A DNA stretch of 64,000 bases from Fictibacillus arsenicus (GTDB lineage Bacteria; Bacillota; Bacilli; Bacillales; Fictibacillaceae). A program made the position numbers and the translations under genes. The stretch lies in assembly GCF_001999465.1 (NCBI RefSeq), contig NZ_MQMF01000004.1, forward strand, positions 1 through 64,000, read 5' to 3'. A model generated the notes under the pieces. It was not told the DNA's origin. It worked only from the letters and a program-made list of their open reading frames with translations, and searched no databases. Shown in pieces: positions 1-7,205 of this stretch; position 1 is the stretch's first letter, and each line of letters begins with the position of its first letter.

Positions 1-35
1 GTTTAAAGCTTGTCGCTCGTTTTGGCGACTTTATT

Positions 36-64
36 AGGATAACATCTCAAAAATAAGATGTCAA
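36..64 (-). promoter_or_regulatory. rRNA-type promoter P2, pointing out of the left edge
   Basis: On the minus strand a -35 TTGACA (59-64) and a -10 TATCCT (36-41) are 17 bases apart, a near-consensus vegetative promoter. The GTCGC/GCGAC inverted repeat at 12-29 lies just downstream, as in Bacillus rrn leaders. Together with ygxA next door, which borders an rrn operon in B. subtilis, this suggests that a 16S-23S-5S operon begins just left of the window. The rRNA genes themselves are not in the window. Confidence 0.7.
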
Positions 65-127
65 CCTGTTTTTTTATCGTGTTTCCCGACTGCAACATTG
101 TTTCCGTGTGTCGCAGCGACAAGAAAT

Positions 128-157
128 AATATAGCACGATACTCATAAACAGGTCAA
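128..157 (-). promoter_or_regulatory. rRNA-type promoter P1, tandem with P2
   Basis: Minus-strand -35 TTGACC (152-157) and -10 TATATT (128-133), spacer 18. It lies about 90 bases upstream of a second strong promoter in the same orientation. Two strong promoters in tandem are typical of Bacillus rRNA operons. A small TGTCGC/GCGACA hairpin (about 108-122) lies between them. Confidence 0.6.
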
Positions 158-176
158 CACCTTTTTGTAAAAAAGT

Positions 177-1043
177 TTATTCTTTTATTGCGTAATAACG
201 GTGATATAGGTTTTTGCTTTTCGTTTCCCGTTTAACCGTCTTGATATATCCCTTATCTTTTAGGTGTGTAAGAAGCATTGGAAGGTCGATAGCATAATCC
301 TGTACTTCACTATGCTCCATTAACTCATGGTAAGCCCATTCGTCTTTTTGTTTAAAAACATTTAGTAAATGATTAGCTCCTAGTTTTGTTTTAGAAGAAA
401 GTGAAAACTCTGAAGCAAGCAGGAGAAGTTCGATTCTTTTATCAATCGATTCCTCACCTGTTACAAGCTCTTCATAAAGCTTGAATATCTCAGGCTGGAT
501 CATCTTCACTTGGTTCCAAACAGTTACCTCCGGATAATAACCATGCTCAATAACAGACAGACGTGCTAAATGATGAAGAGCATGCATGATGTTATTAAAA
601 GCATCAAGATATTGTCCAGAGTGGAATAATTCCTTCCCATCATTGTATCGTCTTAAAAGTTTAGCGAACTCGAGTCCAATCTTATGTGTCCGCTCCTCTG
701 CCGGAAATTCATGAAGCCTGTCCCTTAGCCTCGTTATGTATTCGTTTCGATTAAAAAGGACTTTTCCGTTCATTACCCAGTCAACCGCTCTTTTATTAGT
801 ACCAAGCATGAGCCATGAATTCAATAGCTCTTCTGTTACAACATGCAAGGCTGCTGAACCAGATTGGAACTCGTAATGTTTAATCATCCACGGCTGATCA
901 GATTCTTTTACTATAATAAGAAGAATACTGTCAAAGTGGTCAGTACCTGGGCTAAATGCTTTTGTCTTTTCAACATCCAAAACACCTAACGTGTTTTCGT
1001 TGCTGGCTCTTTCCTGATAAAGGGGGCGTAAAATATCGTCCAT
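177..1043 (-). CDS. ygxA: YgxA-like nucleotidyltransferase-fold protein
   Basis: A 288-residue soluble protein starting at ATG 1043 behind a GGAG ribosome site. It matches the YgxA family, annotated as nucleotidyltransferase-like and of unknown substrate. The N-terminal half carries the nucleotidyltransferase-like region and the C-terminal part (about residues 200-288) looks like a small winged-helix tail. In B. subtilis ygxA sits between an rrn operon and ygzB-perR. The same order here, with rRNA-type promoters at 36-157, supports the assignment. No signal peptide or membrane segment is visible. The biological role is not known. Confidence 0.75.
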   Translation of the reverse strand: MDDILRPLYQERASNENTLGVLDVEKTKAFSPGTDHFDSILLIIVKESDQPWMIKHYEFQSGSAALHVVTEELLNSWLMLGTNKRAVDWVMNGKVLFNRNEYITRLRDRLHEFPAEERTHKIGLEFAKLLRRYNDGKELFHSGQYLDAFNNIMHALHHLARLSVIEHGYYPEVTVWNQVKMIQPEIFKLYEELVTGEESIDKRIELLLLASEFSLSSKTKLGANHLLNVFKQKDEWAYHELMEHSEVQDYAIDLPMLLTHLKDKGYIKTVKRETKSKNLYHRYYAIKE

Positions 1044-1162
1044 TAAAGGTCATCTCCCATTTTAACAAAATCCTGTGTGTTATCTTCAACATCAAATAAA
1101 GAAATCCTTTTTCTTTTCTTCAGAGTTCATATGTTATACTAATGAACGTAGGAGGGACAGGT

Positions 1163-1528
1163 ATGATAAAGTATACGAGCAAAATTAATAAAATACGTAC
1201 GTTTGCCTTAAGCCTCGTGTTTATAGGTATTATCATCATGTATGCAGGCCTGTTTTTCAAGACAAGTTTTGTCGTTATGTCTATTTTTATGGTTATTGGG
1301 TTTATTGCAACAATCGCTAGTGCTGGTGTTTACTTTTGGATAGGAATGATCTCTACTCAGGCAGTACAAGTTGTCTGTCCGAATTGTGGAAAAGTCACAA
1401 AAGTCCTCGGCCGTGTTGATGCATGTATGTCCTGTAATCAGCCGCTTACGATGGATAAAGGTCTTGAAGGCAAAGATTTTGATGAGAAGTATAATTCTAA
1501 ACGCCAAATGCGTAAAGAAAATAGATAA
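1163..1528 (+). CDS. ygzB: UPF0295 membrane protein YgzB
   Basis: A 121-residue protein. I chose ATG 1163 over the in-frame ATG 1142 because AGGAGG (about 1150) is correctly spaced only for 1163. There are two adjacent hydrophobic helices (about residues 16-38 and 42-65), then a cytosolic tail with two Cys pairs (CPNCG and CMSC) that looks like a small zinc ribbon. Family UPF0295; function unknown. The position between ygxA and perR is conserved in B. subtilis. A shared hairpin terminator separates it from convergent perR. Confidence 0.85.
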   Translation: MIKYTSKINKIRTFALSLVFIGIIIMYAGLFFKTSFVVMSIFMVIGFIATIASAGVYFWIGMISTQAVQVVCPNCGKVTKVLGRVDACMSCNQPLTMDKGLEGKDFDEKYNSKRQMRKENR

Positions 1529-1562
1529 AGCTGACATTCCGTTAAGGAAGTCAGCTTTTTTC
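1528..1562. terminator. Bidirectional terminator between ygzB and perR
   Basis: Hairpin AAGCTGAC..TTCC / GGAA..GTCAGCTT with a T-run after it on the plus strand and an A-run on the other side. It overlaps the ygzB stop. Confidence 0.8.
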
Positions 1563-1564
1563 AT

Positions 1565-1996
1565 TTAATGTTTTCTTTTGCAATCCGGGCAGACGCCGTA
1601 GATTTCCATCCGGTGCCGGCCTACTTCAAAGCCTGTTACCGACTCAGCAAGACTCTCTACTTCATCTAAGCCTGGATAATGAAAATCTACAATTTTTCCG
1701 CAAGAATCACAGATGATATGGTAGTGGTCCGTTGTCACACAATCAAACCGGCTGGATGAATCTCCATAAGTCAGTTCTTTTACTAGACCCGCTTCTTTAA
1801 ATACACGGAGATTGTTATAGACGGTAGCGACACTCATATTTGGAAACTTCCCTTCCAGCGCCTTGTAGATCTCATCAGCAGTTGGATGGGACATCGATTG
1901 GATAAGATGCTCTAAGATAGCATGACGCTGCGGTGTAATACGTACACCTGCCTCTTTTAAATTGTCGATTGCAGCATTGATCTTTGCACTAGACAT
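1565..1996 (-). CDS. perR: Peroxide-responsive repressor PerR (Fur family)
   Basis: A 143-residue Fur-family metalloregulator. The N-terminal winged helix (about residues 15-80) is followed by a dimerisation domain. Every residue that defines PerR is present at its usual number: regulatory metal ligands H37, D85, H91, H93 and D104 (Asp104 distinguishes PerR from Fur), and structural zinc pairs C96/C99 and CPDC near the C-terminus. In the known family, H2O2 oxidises the metal-binding His residues and releases DNA, derepressing peroxide defence genes. A near-perfect Per box lies in its own promoter, so it is likely autoregulated. Two thiol peroxidase genes (bcp and a UGA-containing peroxiredoxin) are in the same window. 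Confidence 0.95.
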   Translation of the reverse strand: MSSAKINAAIDNLKEAGVRITPQRHAILEHLIQSMSHPTADEIYKALEGKFPNMSVATVYNNLRVFKEAGLVKELTYGDSSSRFDCVTTDHYHIICDSCGKIVDFHYPGLDEVESLAESVTGFEVGRHRMEIYGVCPDCKRKH

Positions 1997-2031
1997 CCGT
2001 CATGCACCCCATTTCTTTAAGAATTATTACT

Positions 2032-2046
2032 TTATAATCGTTATAA
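2032..2046. promoter_or_regulatory. Per box upstream of perR
   Basis: TTATAATCGTTATAA matches the 7-1-7 Per box consensus TTATAATnATTATAA at all but one position. It lies about 36 bases upstream of the perR start, where it would support autorepression. Confidence 0.75.
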
Positions 2047-2110
2047 TTAGTCTACTGCTTAACCACAGGTTTTGTCAATTGAAGTATACGTAACACTCGC
2101 TTTTTTAGGT

Positions 2111-2653
2111 TTAATCTTCGTGAAGCACAGGTTCGTTTACCTTCATTTGTTCATTTACATATCTTGCAGCAACGAACAAAAAGTCTGAAAGCCGGTTTAG
2201 ATAAGATAGTACGAGTGGGTTTACAGCTTCCACTCCTACGGCCAGCCGCTCAGCACGTCTTGCAATCGTTCTGGCTGTATGCAGAGCACTTGCAGAAGGA
2301 GACCCGCCTGGCAGTATAAACTGCTTCAATGGTTTTAGCCCTTCCTGCCAACTATCGATTGTTTCCTCAAGAAAACGAATGTCGTCTTCTTTCAGCTTCC
2401 ATGATACTTCTTTGCCTGAAGGTGTCGCTAGCTCGGCACCAACATGAAAAAGAACCGTTTGAACTTTTTGCATGATGATTGCAGCTTGCTTTGCCCAATC
2501 TTCATCAGGTAATTGACTTATGCCTAGACCGATCATACTGTTTGCTTCATCACATGTTCCATATGCTTCTACCCTGATGTCATTTTTAGATACTCTTTCG
2601 CCAAAGATTAAAGATGTTGTTCCTTTATCCCCAGTTTTTGTGTATATCTTCAT
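2111..2653 (-). CDS. Cob(I)alamin adenosyltransferase, PduO type
   Basis: A 180-residue PduO-family ATP:cob(I)alamin adenosyltransferase, which transfers the adenosyl group of ATP to cobalamin to form coenzyme B12. The N-terminus YTKTGDKGTTSL is the ATP-binding signature of the family. The motif RTIARRAER and the segment VNPLVLSYLNRLSDFLF are the other conserved helices. Start ATG 2653 (behind GGGGG) is preferred over 2671 because the longer form has no ribosome site. The start lies within a few bases of the stop of the upstream dehydrogenase gene, so the two are probably co-transcribed. Similar to B. subtilis YvqK. Confidence 0.9.
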   Translation of the reverse strand: MKIYTKTGDKGTTSLIFGERVSKNDIRVEAYGTCDEANSMIGLGISQLPDEDWAKQAAIIMQKVQTVLFHVGAELATPSGKEVSWKLKEDDIRFLEETIDSWQEGLKPLKQFILPGGSPSASALHTARTIARRAERLAVGVEAVNPLVLSYLNRLSDFLFVAARYVNEQMKVNEPVLHED

Positions 2654-2654
2654 A

Positions 2655-3605
2655 TTAATACCCCCGATCATATGGAATGATATTGATCATTTCAGAAAGC
2701 TTATTGTTTCGATAAAGTTTAAGATTATCACTAAAAATCTCAATGGCTCTTTCCTGATATTGAGGAGAAATACCAGAGAGATGCGGTGTTACGGTCACGT
2801 TGTCCATATCCCATAGCGGATTTTCTTCAGGAAGCGGTTCCTTTTCAAAAACATCCAGAACGGCATGATGAATTTTCTTGTCTCGGAGAGCTTCAATTAA
2901 ATCACTTTCAGCAACTGTCGTGCCGCGGCCAATGTTTATGAATACAGCAGATGTTTTCATCCGGGCAAAAGCCTCAGCCCCAATAAATCCTTTTGTTAAA
3001 GGTGTTGAAGGAAGAACATTCACAATAAAATCACTTTCTTCATACAGCTTGTTTATTTCTTCTTGATTAACGATTGCATCAAAGTTATGCACGGATCCGC
3101 CGCTTCTGTTATAACCAATTGTCTTCATATGGAAAGCCTTCGCCAGCCTTGCCACTTCTGATCCGATTGCTCCCGTTCCTAATATTCCGATTGTTTGTCC
3201 TGAGATTTCAGTCATAGGCACTTTCCGGTCCCACTTATGCTGTTTTTGATTTCCCATTAATTCTTTTACTTTTCTCGACACTTGCAGCATCATCGAAATT
3301 GTATATTCTGCCATCGGGATCTTATGTATGCCTCTGGCGTTTGTAATGAGGATATCCTTTTCTTGAAGCGCTTTAAAAGGCATCTTATCCAGTCCTGCAG
3401 AGATAACCATAATCCATTTTAACGATTTTGCCTTAGCAACTAATTCGTCTGATAGATCTTCACCATAAGAAATAAGAACCTCTGCTTGATCCAGATCCGC
3501 TTCAGCTTCTTTCATCTTGTTGTGAAAACGAAACTCCTCATCTGGAAATCGGTCTTTAAGTTCCTCCTTAATTTCATCTCTTAATCGTCCGCTTGAAAGT
3601 ATCAT
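2655..3605 (-). CDS. D-2-hydroxyacid dehydrogenase
   Basis: A 316-residue NAD(P)-dependent D-isomer-specific 2-hydroxyacid dehydrogenase (phosphoglycerate dehydrogenase superfamily, short form without an ACT domain). The Rossmann motif GTGAIG is at about residue 143. The catalytic triad is visible as Arg in NIGRG, Glu in VFEKEPLP and His in TPHLSG. The substrate cannot be read from sequence; glyoxylate/hydroxypyruvate reductase-like activity is typical of this clade. It precedes the adenosyltransferase gene with almost no gap. Ribosome site AAGGTG. Confidence 0.88.
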   Translation of the reverse strand: MILSSGRLRDEIKEELKDRFPDEEFRFHNKMKEAEADLDQAEVLISYGEDLSDELVAKAKSLKWIMVISAGLDKMPFKALQEKDILITNARGIHKIPMAEYTISMMLQVSRKVKELMGNQKQHKWDRKVPMTEISGQTIGILGTGAIGSEVARLAKAFHMKTIGYNRSGGSVHNFDAIVNQEEINKLYEESDFIVNVLPSTPLTKGFIGAEAFARMKTSAVFINIGRGTTVAESDLIEALRDKKIHHAVLDVFEKEPLPEENPLWDMDNVTVTPHLSGISPQYQERAIEIFSDNLKLYRNNKLSEMINIIPYDRGY

Positions 3606-3642
3606 AAAAAAACACCTTCTTTTTTTATTAGTTATGAATTAG

Positions 3643-3670
3643 AAAAAGCGGGACAGTGCATCCCGCGATT
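3643..3670 (-). terminator. Terminator of the aminopeptidase gene
   Basis: GCGGGA / TCCCGC hairpin followed on the minus strand by a T-run, directly after the aminopeptidase stop. Confidence 0.7.
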
Positions 3671-3692
3671 TATGTTCATTTTTTCAACCCGA

Positions 3693-4802
3693 TTATTTAA
3701 GGTTTTCTGGATTCAGCCCTTGTAATTCAGGCAGAACGAATAATCCGTCTTTACGGATTAAAACATCATCGAAGTAGATTTCTCCTCCGCCATACTCGGG
3801 ACGCTGAATGAGAACCATATCCCAGTGGATGCCTGATTCGTTTCCATTAAAAGCGTCTTGATAAGCTCTTCCTGGTGTAAAGTGAATGCTGCCGCCGATC
3901 TTTTCGTCGAATAAGATGTCACCCATTGGATGCTGGATCAATGGATTTACTCCGATTGCAAATTCCCCAACATACCGTGCGCCTTCGTCTGTATCAAAGA
4001 TTTCGTTCAATTTCTCAGTATTGTCTGAAGTAGCTTCAACAATTTTTCCGTCTTTAAACGTTAAACTTACATTATTAAATGTTGTTCCATGATAAGGACA
4101 AGGCGTGTTATACGTAATTTTACCGTTCACGCTGTCTTTAACTGGCGCTGTAAACACCTCTCCATCAGGAATATTGTTTTCACCTGCACACATAACAGCA
4201 GGAATTCCTTTAATAGAGAATGATAAATCTGTCCCCGGGCCAGTGATGCGTACTTTATCGGTACGTTCCATCAATGCATGAAGGGGCTTTTGCGCTTCTG
4301 CCATCGCTTTATAGTCGACGTTGCAAACATCAAGCACGAAATCAGTAAATTTCTCCAGGCTCATTTTCGCCATTTGAGCCAGACCTGTTGTTGGATAGTT
4401 CAGCAACACCCACTGACGATCGTTGATGATCAAGTTTTGAACCGGCTTATTCAACTCGGCTTTCATTTGGAAAATATCACTTGGAATTTCAGCAAATTCT
4501 GAATCATTGTTTTTACATTGAATCGAGATATAGGCATCTACGTCTTCCATTCTTGCAAGATCCCACTTCACTTGTGGTTCAGTATGTTCCTTAGAAGAAC
4601 CAGTCAATAAAACACGGGAAATCTCTTCGTCCACAAGCTGTACGTACGGATAAGCGCCCATGTTATACGTTTCCTTAACAAGCTCCTTAACAAGCGGCTT
4701 TCCTGCAATAAAAGAAGTAATTAGTACTTTTTGACCTTTTTCAAGTTTAAGTGAGTGCGTTAACAATGTTTTTGCTAACGTTGTTAAACGTTCATCTCTC
4801 AT
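3693..4802 (-). CDS. M29 family aminopeptidase (AmpS/PepS-like)
   Basis: A 369-residue metallo-aminopeptidase of family M29 (thermophilic aminopeptidase, AmpS/PepS), a two-metal cytosolic exopeptidase. The C-terminal half carries the acid and His ligands typical of the family (segments FTAPVKDSVNG, HFTPGRAYQ, GIHWDMV, IYFDDVLI). ATG 4802 is chosen because GGGGG lies 8 bases upstream; an ATG at 4913 would add 37 residues that do not resemble the family. Transcribed alone, divergent from sspH. Confidence 0.9.
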   Translation of the reverse strand: MRDERLTTLAKTLLTHSLKLEKGQKVLITSFIAGKPLVKELVKETYNMGAYPYVQLVDEEISRVLLTGSSKEHTEPQVKWDLARMEDVDAYISIQCKNNDSEFAEIPSDIFQMKAELNKPVQNLIINDRQWVLLNYPTTGLAQMAKMSLEKFTDFVLDVCNVDYKAMAEAQKPLHALMERTDKVRITGPGTDLSFSIKGIPAVMCAGENNIPDGEVFTAPVKDSVNGKITYNTPCPYHGTTFNNVSLTFKDGKIVEATSDNTEKLNEIFDTDEGARYVGEFAIGVNPLIQHPMGDILFDEKIGGSIHFTPGRAYQDAFNGNESGIHWDMVLIQRPEYGGGEIYFDDVLIRKDGLFVLPELQGLNPENLK

Positions 4803-4894
4803 TATGTAGACCCCCATATATTTATCTGTTATAAAATTCACACAATTATATTTTATCATGGGGAAGCTATCCTGCCTATTTTTTATAAATTGAA

Positions 4895-4925
4895 AGCATA
4901 GTATTACTCGCACCGCTGCATAATA
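4895..4925 (+). promoter_or_regulatory. Sigma-G-type promoter of sspH
   Basis: AGCATA (4895-4900), an 18-base spacer, and CATAATA (4919-4925). This is close to the forespore sigma-G consensus (TGMATA-n17/18-CATWMTA) and 23 bases ahead of the sspH start. It predicts late-forespore expression. Confidence 0.7.
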
Positions 4926-4947
4926 AATGTCGTGGAGGTGATTAAAG

Positions 4948-5127
4948 ATGAACGTATCACGTGCTCAGCAAATCATTGAATCTGAAAAAGAGATCGAAGT
5001 TTTACATAACGGGACTCCAGTCTGGCTTCAGTCTGTTGACGAGAACAATCAAACTGCAAGAGCTTACACAAGAGAACAGCCGGATAACGAGATGAACATC
5101 CCCGTAAATGAATTGCAGGAAAGTTAA
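4948..5127 (+). CDS. sspH: Small acid-soluble spore protein, H type
   Basis: A 59-residue SspH-family protein with start ATG 4948 and a strong GGAGGTG ribosome site. It has the family frame: an N-terminal RAQQIIES helix, then NGTPVWLQSVDE and TARAYT strands. SspH proteins are minor SASPs found in the spore core. A good sigma-G promoter lies upstream. The C-terminal tail is less conserved than in the second copy at 50396, so this is a divergent paralog. Confidence 0.85.
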   Translation: MNVSRAQQIIESEKEIEVLHNGTPVWLQSVDENNQTARAYTREQPDNEMNIPVNELQES

Positions 5128-5157
5128 AAAAGCCCCGAATTTTCAGGGCTTTTTTCT
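5127..5157. terminator. Terminator between sspH and bcp
   Basis: AAAAAGCCC / GGGCTTTTT hairpin between two convergent genes. It can serve both strands. Confidence 0.8.
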
Positions 5158-5627
5158 TATGATAAATTTTCTTTTATAAATTCTAGCGCATCTCGTACGT
5201 GATCCTTCACTTTAACTTTCCGATATTCCTTTTGAATGATCCCCTCTTTATCAATAATAAAAGTTGATCTTTCAATCCCCATGTATTCTTTTCCAAAGTT
5301 CTTCTTCAGCTTCCAGACATCATATAACTCTGCAGCCTTATGATCCTCATCTGCAACCAGCAAAAATGGCAGACCGTGCTTCTCGATGAATTTATCGTGA
5401 CGTGCGAGAGGATCTGGACTGACTCCAATAATAACAGTATTCTGTTCCTCGAAATCACCATGCATATCTCTAAAGTCACAAGCCTGTGTAGTACAGCCTG
5501 GTGTCATGTCTTTCGGATAGAAATATAAAACCACATTCTTACCCTTAAAATCAGAAAGCTGAACTTCATCCCCATTGCTTGCAGGCAATTTAAAATCAGG
5601 TGCTTTTGTTCCTGTTTCTGCAGTCAT
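5157..5627 (-). CDS. bcp: Thiol peroxidase Bcp (YgaF)
   Basis: A 156-residue atypical 2-Cys peroxiredoxin of the BCP/PrxQ class that reduces H2O2 and organic hydroperoxides in the cytosol with thioredoxin. Peroxidatic C45 (in MTPGCTTQAC) and resolving C50 give the CX4C spacing of the Bcp class. It is syntenic with B. subtilis ygaF. A perfect palindrome in its promoter (5652-5665) suggests redox control. It is a useful comparison for the peroxiredoxin at 60611-61078, where the equivalent of C45 is UGA and C50 is absent. Confidence 0.93.
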   Translation of the reverse strand: MTAETGTKAPDFKLPASNGDEVQLSDFKGKNVVLYFYPKDMTPGCTTQACDFRDMHGDFEEQNTVIIGVSPDPLARHDKFIEKHGLPFLLVADEDHKAAELYDVWKLKKNFGKEYMGIERSTFIIDKEGIIQKEYRKVKVKDHVRDALEFIKENLS

Positions 5628-5651
5628 TGATTAAGCCTCCTTAAAATAAAT

Positions 5652-5665
5652 CTTACTATAGTAAG
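5652..5665. promoter_or_regulatory. 14-bp perfect palindrome in the bcp promoter
   Basis: CTTACTATAGTAAG is a perfect inverted repeat covering the likely -10 of bcp (TATAGT on the minus strand), about 25 bases before the start codon. It resembles half-sites used by HxlR/YodB-type regulators, but no regulator can be assigned from sequence. Confidence 0.45.
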
Positions 5666-5693
5666 GGTAGCCTAAACGCCGCTTCTTCAACAA

Positions 5694-6119
5694 CTATTTT
5701 GCTGTTCGATTATGGTGGATAACAGATGAGAGAACAAATGCGATCGGCAGCAAATAGCCGATCAATGCCTGAAGTGCTGCGATCCATCTTCCTGCACCTA
5801 CCGGAACAATATCCCCGTACCCAACTGAAAGAATCGTAGTACTGCTGAAATAAATGCAGGCTTCAATAAAATAGAAGAAGTCGCTTTGTTCCAGCTCCAG
5901 TTTTATTACTGGATAACCCATTATAGACAATAATGCGTATATCATACCGAAACCCGAAATAATCGTTCCATACACAATGAATAAAACCAGCAGATGACTG
6001 GCTGGCATAAGATGCTCTTTTATACCAGGATGTTTAAACAGCATCCAAATACTGCGCATAATGATCGCAGCACTGGCTATTAATAAAATGACTAATACGC
6101 CATGTCCCATTCTTTCCAC
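5694..6119 (-). CDS. Potassium channel, two-TM pore-domain type
   Basis: A 141-residue Ion_trans_2-type membrane protein. Hydrophobic segments lie at about residues 5-25, 42-62 and 110-132. A pore loop carries the K+ selectivity filter SVGYGD before the last helix. There is no RCK/TrkA-N regulatory domain, so it is a bare pore subunit expected to act as a tetramer. It is single, with no operon partner; what gates it cannot be read. Confidence 0.85.
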   Translation of the reverse strand: MERMGHGVLVILLIASAAIIMRSIWMLFKHPGIKEHLMPASHLLVLFIVYGTIISGFGMIYALLSIMGYPVIKLELEQSDFFYFIEACIYFSSTTILSVGYGDIVPVGAGRWIAALQALIGYLLPIAFVLSSVIHHNRTAK

Positions 6120-6178
6120 CTCAATTTATCTTATGAGAATTTTAATGTGAATAGGACAGCCTTTATATAGATCTAGAG

Positions 6179-6217
6179 AAAAAAGACAGCTCGCATTTTT
6201 GCAAGCTGTCTTTTTCA
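6179..6217. terminator. Strong hairpin terminator
   Basis: AAAAGACAGCT / AGCTGTCTTTTT hairpin, symmetric enough to act on both strands, in the intergenic region downstream of the FMN reductase gene. Confidence 0.75.
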
Positions 6218-6255
6218 TTTGGCTCTCTTGGTAATCTTTGTTGCTATTGGGATAC

Positions 6256-6384
6256 GTTGATTTCCACTCCAGGTGGCTCGCTTTCCGCGGGGCGGGCGGT
6301 GAGCCTCCCTATCGCTTCGCGCTGGCGGGGTCTCACCTGTCCCGCTGATCCCGCAGGAGTCTCGCACCTTCCGCTCCAATCAAC
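6256..6384 (+). repeat. Palindromic intergenic element, copy 1
   Basis: 129 bp running from GTTGATTTCC to CCAATCAAC. Shared core blocks are GCTCGCTTTCCGCGGGG, GGTGAGCCTCC, TCTCACCTGTCCC and AGGAGTCTCGCACCTTCC. The internal GGTGAG/CTCACC pair and terminal GTTGATT/AATCAAC allow a long imperfect hairpin. It fills most of the gap between the FMN reductase gene and the hairpin at 6179. No ORF. Confidence 0.85.
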
Positions 6385-6424
6385 TATTCAAAGAAGTATA
6401 TAAAATAACTTCCGATAACAATCT

Positions 6425-6967
6425 TTATGCTTTATTCGCAGAGACAAGCTCTGTTAATTCCTTCAGCTGAGTTGCCAATTCACGCACACGCGTCTGTGCC
6501 AGCTCATCAACTAATACGTTTCCTTCGTCGAAGTTAACTGGATCAGCTACATATTGATCTGGAATAACTAAGCTGTAGATCCCACGCAATACGGTACGAA
6601 GGTTTGCCAGCGCATTAATTCCGCCTTTTCCGCCACCAGCTGCAACTGCTATTGCTGAAGGTTTATTTTTAAAATACTTACCGCCTAAGAAGTCTAGTGC
6701 ATTTTTTAAAGCCCCGCTCATACCGCTGTGGTACTCAGGACTTGTTACGAAGAATCCATCGGCTTCCTCAGCATATTCCGCAAGTTTTTTTACTGTTTCA
6801 TTTTCAGCAGACGCTGCGTCACCCTTAAACAATGGAAGCTGGTCAATTCCCACATCGAAATATAATACTTCAACGTTCAACTTTCTCAGCTCTTCAGCTG
6901 CATATTGAGCAATACCCCGCGTTCTGGACTCTGCTTTTGGACTCCCTGCTATAACCATGATTTTCAT
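6425..6967 (-). CDS. NAD(P)H-dependent FMN reductase
   Basis: A 180-residue flavodoxin-fold NADPH-dependent FMN reductase / azoreductase-type protein. The phosphate-binding loop is GSPKAESRT near the N-terminus, followed by SPEYHSGMSGALKNALDFL, the FMN isoalloxazine loop of the family. ATG 6967 has a GGGGGA site at good spacing; upstream in-frame starts (6982, 7012) would add an untypical extension. It reduces FMN, quinones or azo compounds in the cytosol; the physiological acceptor is not known. Confidence 0.88.
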   Translation of the reverse strand: MKIMVIAGSPKAESRTRGIAQYAAEELRKLNVEVLYFDVGIDQLPLFKGDAASAENETVKKLAEYAEEADGFFVTSPEYHSGMSGALKNALDFLGGKYFKNKPSAIAVAAGGGKGGINALANLRTVLRGIYSLVIPDQYVADPVNFDEGNVLVDELAQTRVRELATQLKELTELVSANKA

Positions 6968-7102
6968 ATATTTATCCCCCATTTCTGCGATGTTCAAAAG
7001 TTGTACCTTCATATATTACTAGACTTTTATCTCCTTTGATAAGAGAAACAAATTCAAAAGTATAAAATCACGACTTTAGTCAGATTTTTTTAAAAATAAT
7101 GA

Positions 7103-7131
7103 TTGACATTCCTGATAACGAGTTGTAAATT
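7103..7131 (+). promoter_or_regulatory. Vegetative promoter of the ArsR-permease operon
   Basis: TTGACA (7103-7108), a 17-base spacer and TAAATT (7126-7131), about 75 bases upstream of the regulator start. No obvious dyad operator was found in the leader. Confidence 0.6.
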
Positions 7132-7205
7132 ATTTGTAATTTTGGAATTCATAAAAACTAATTAGATATATACCTAATCAAATGAAACCGGAGAGGAAGT
7201 TAGAA

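Noticed and set aside
6256-6384. Insertion sequence
   Set aside because: The repeated elements are under 200 bp and hold no transposase frame. No target duplication can be proven from one sequence.
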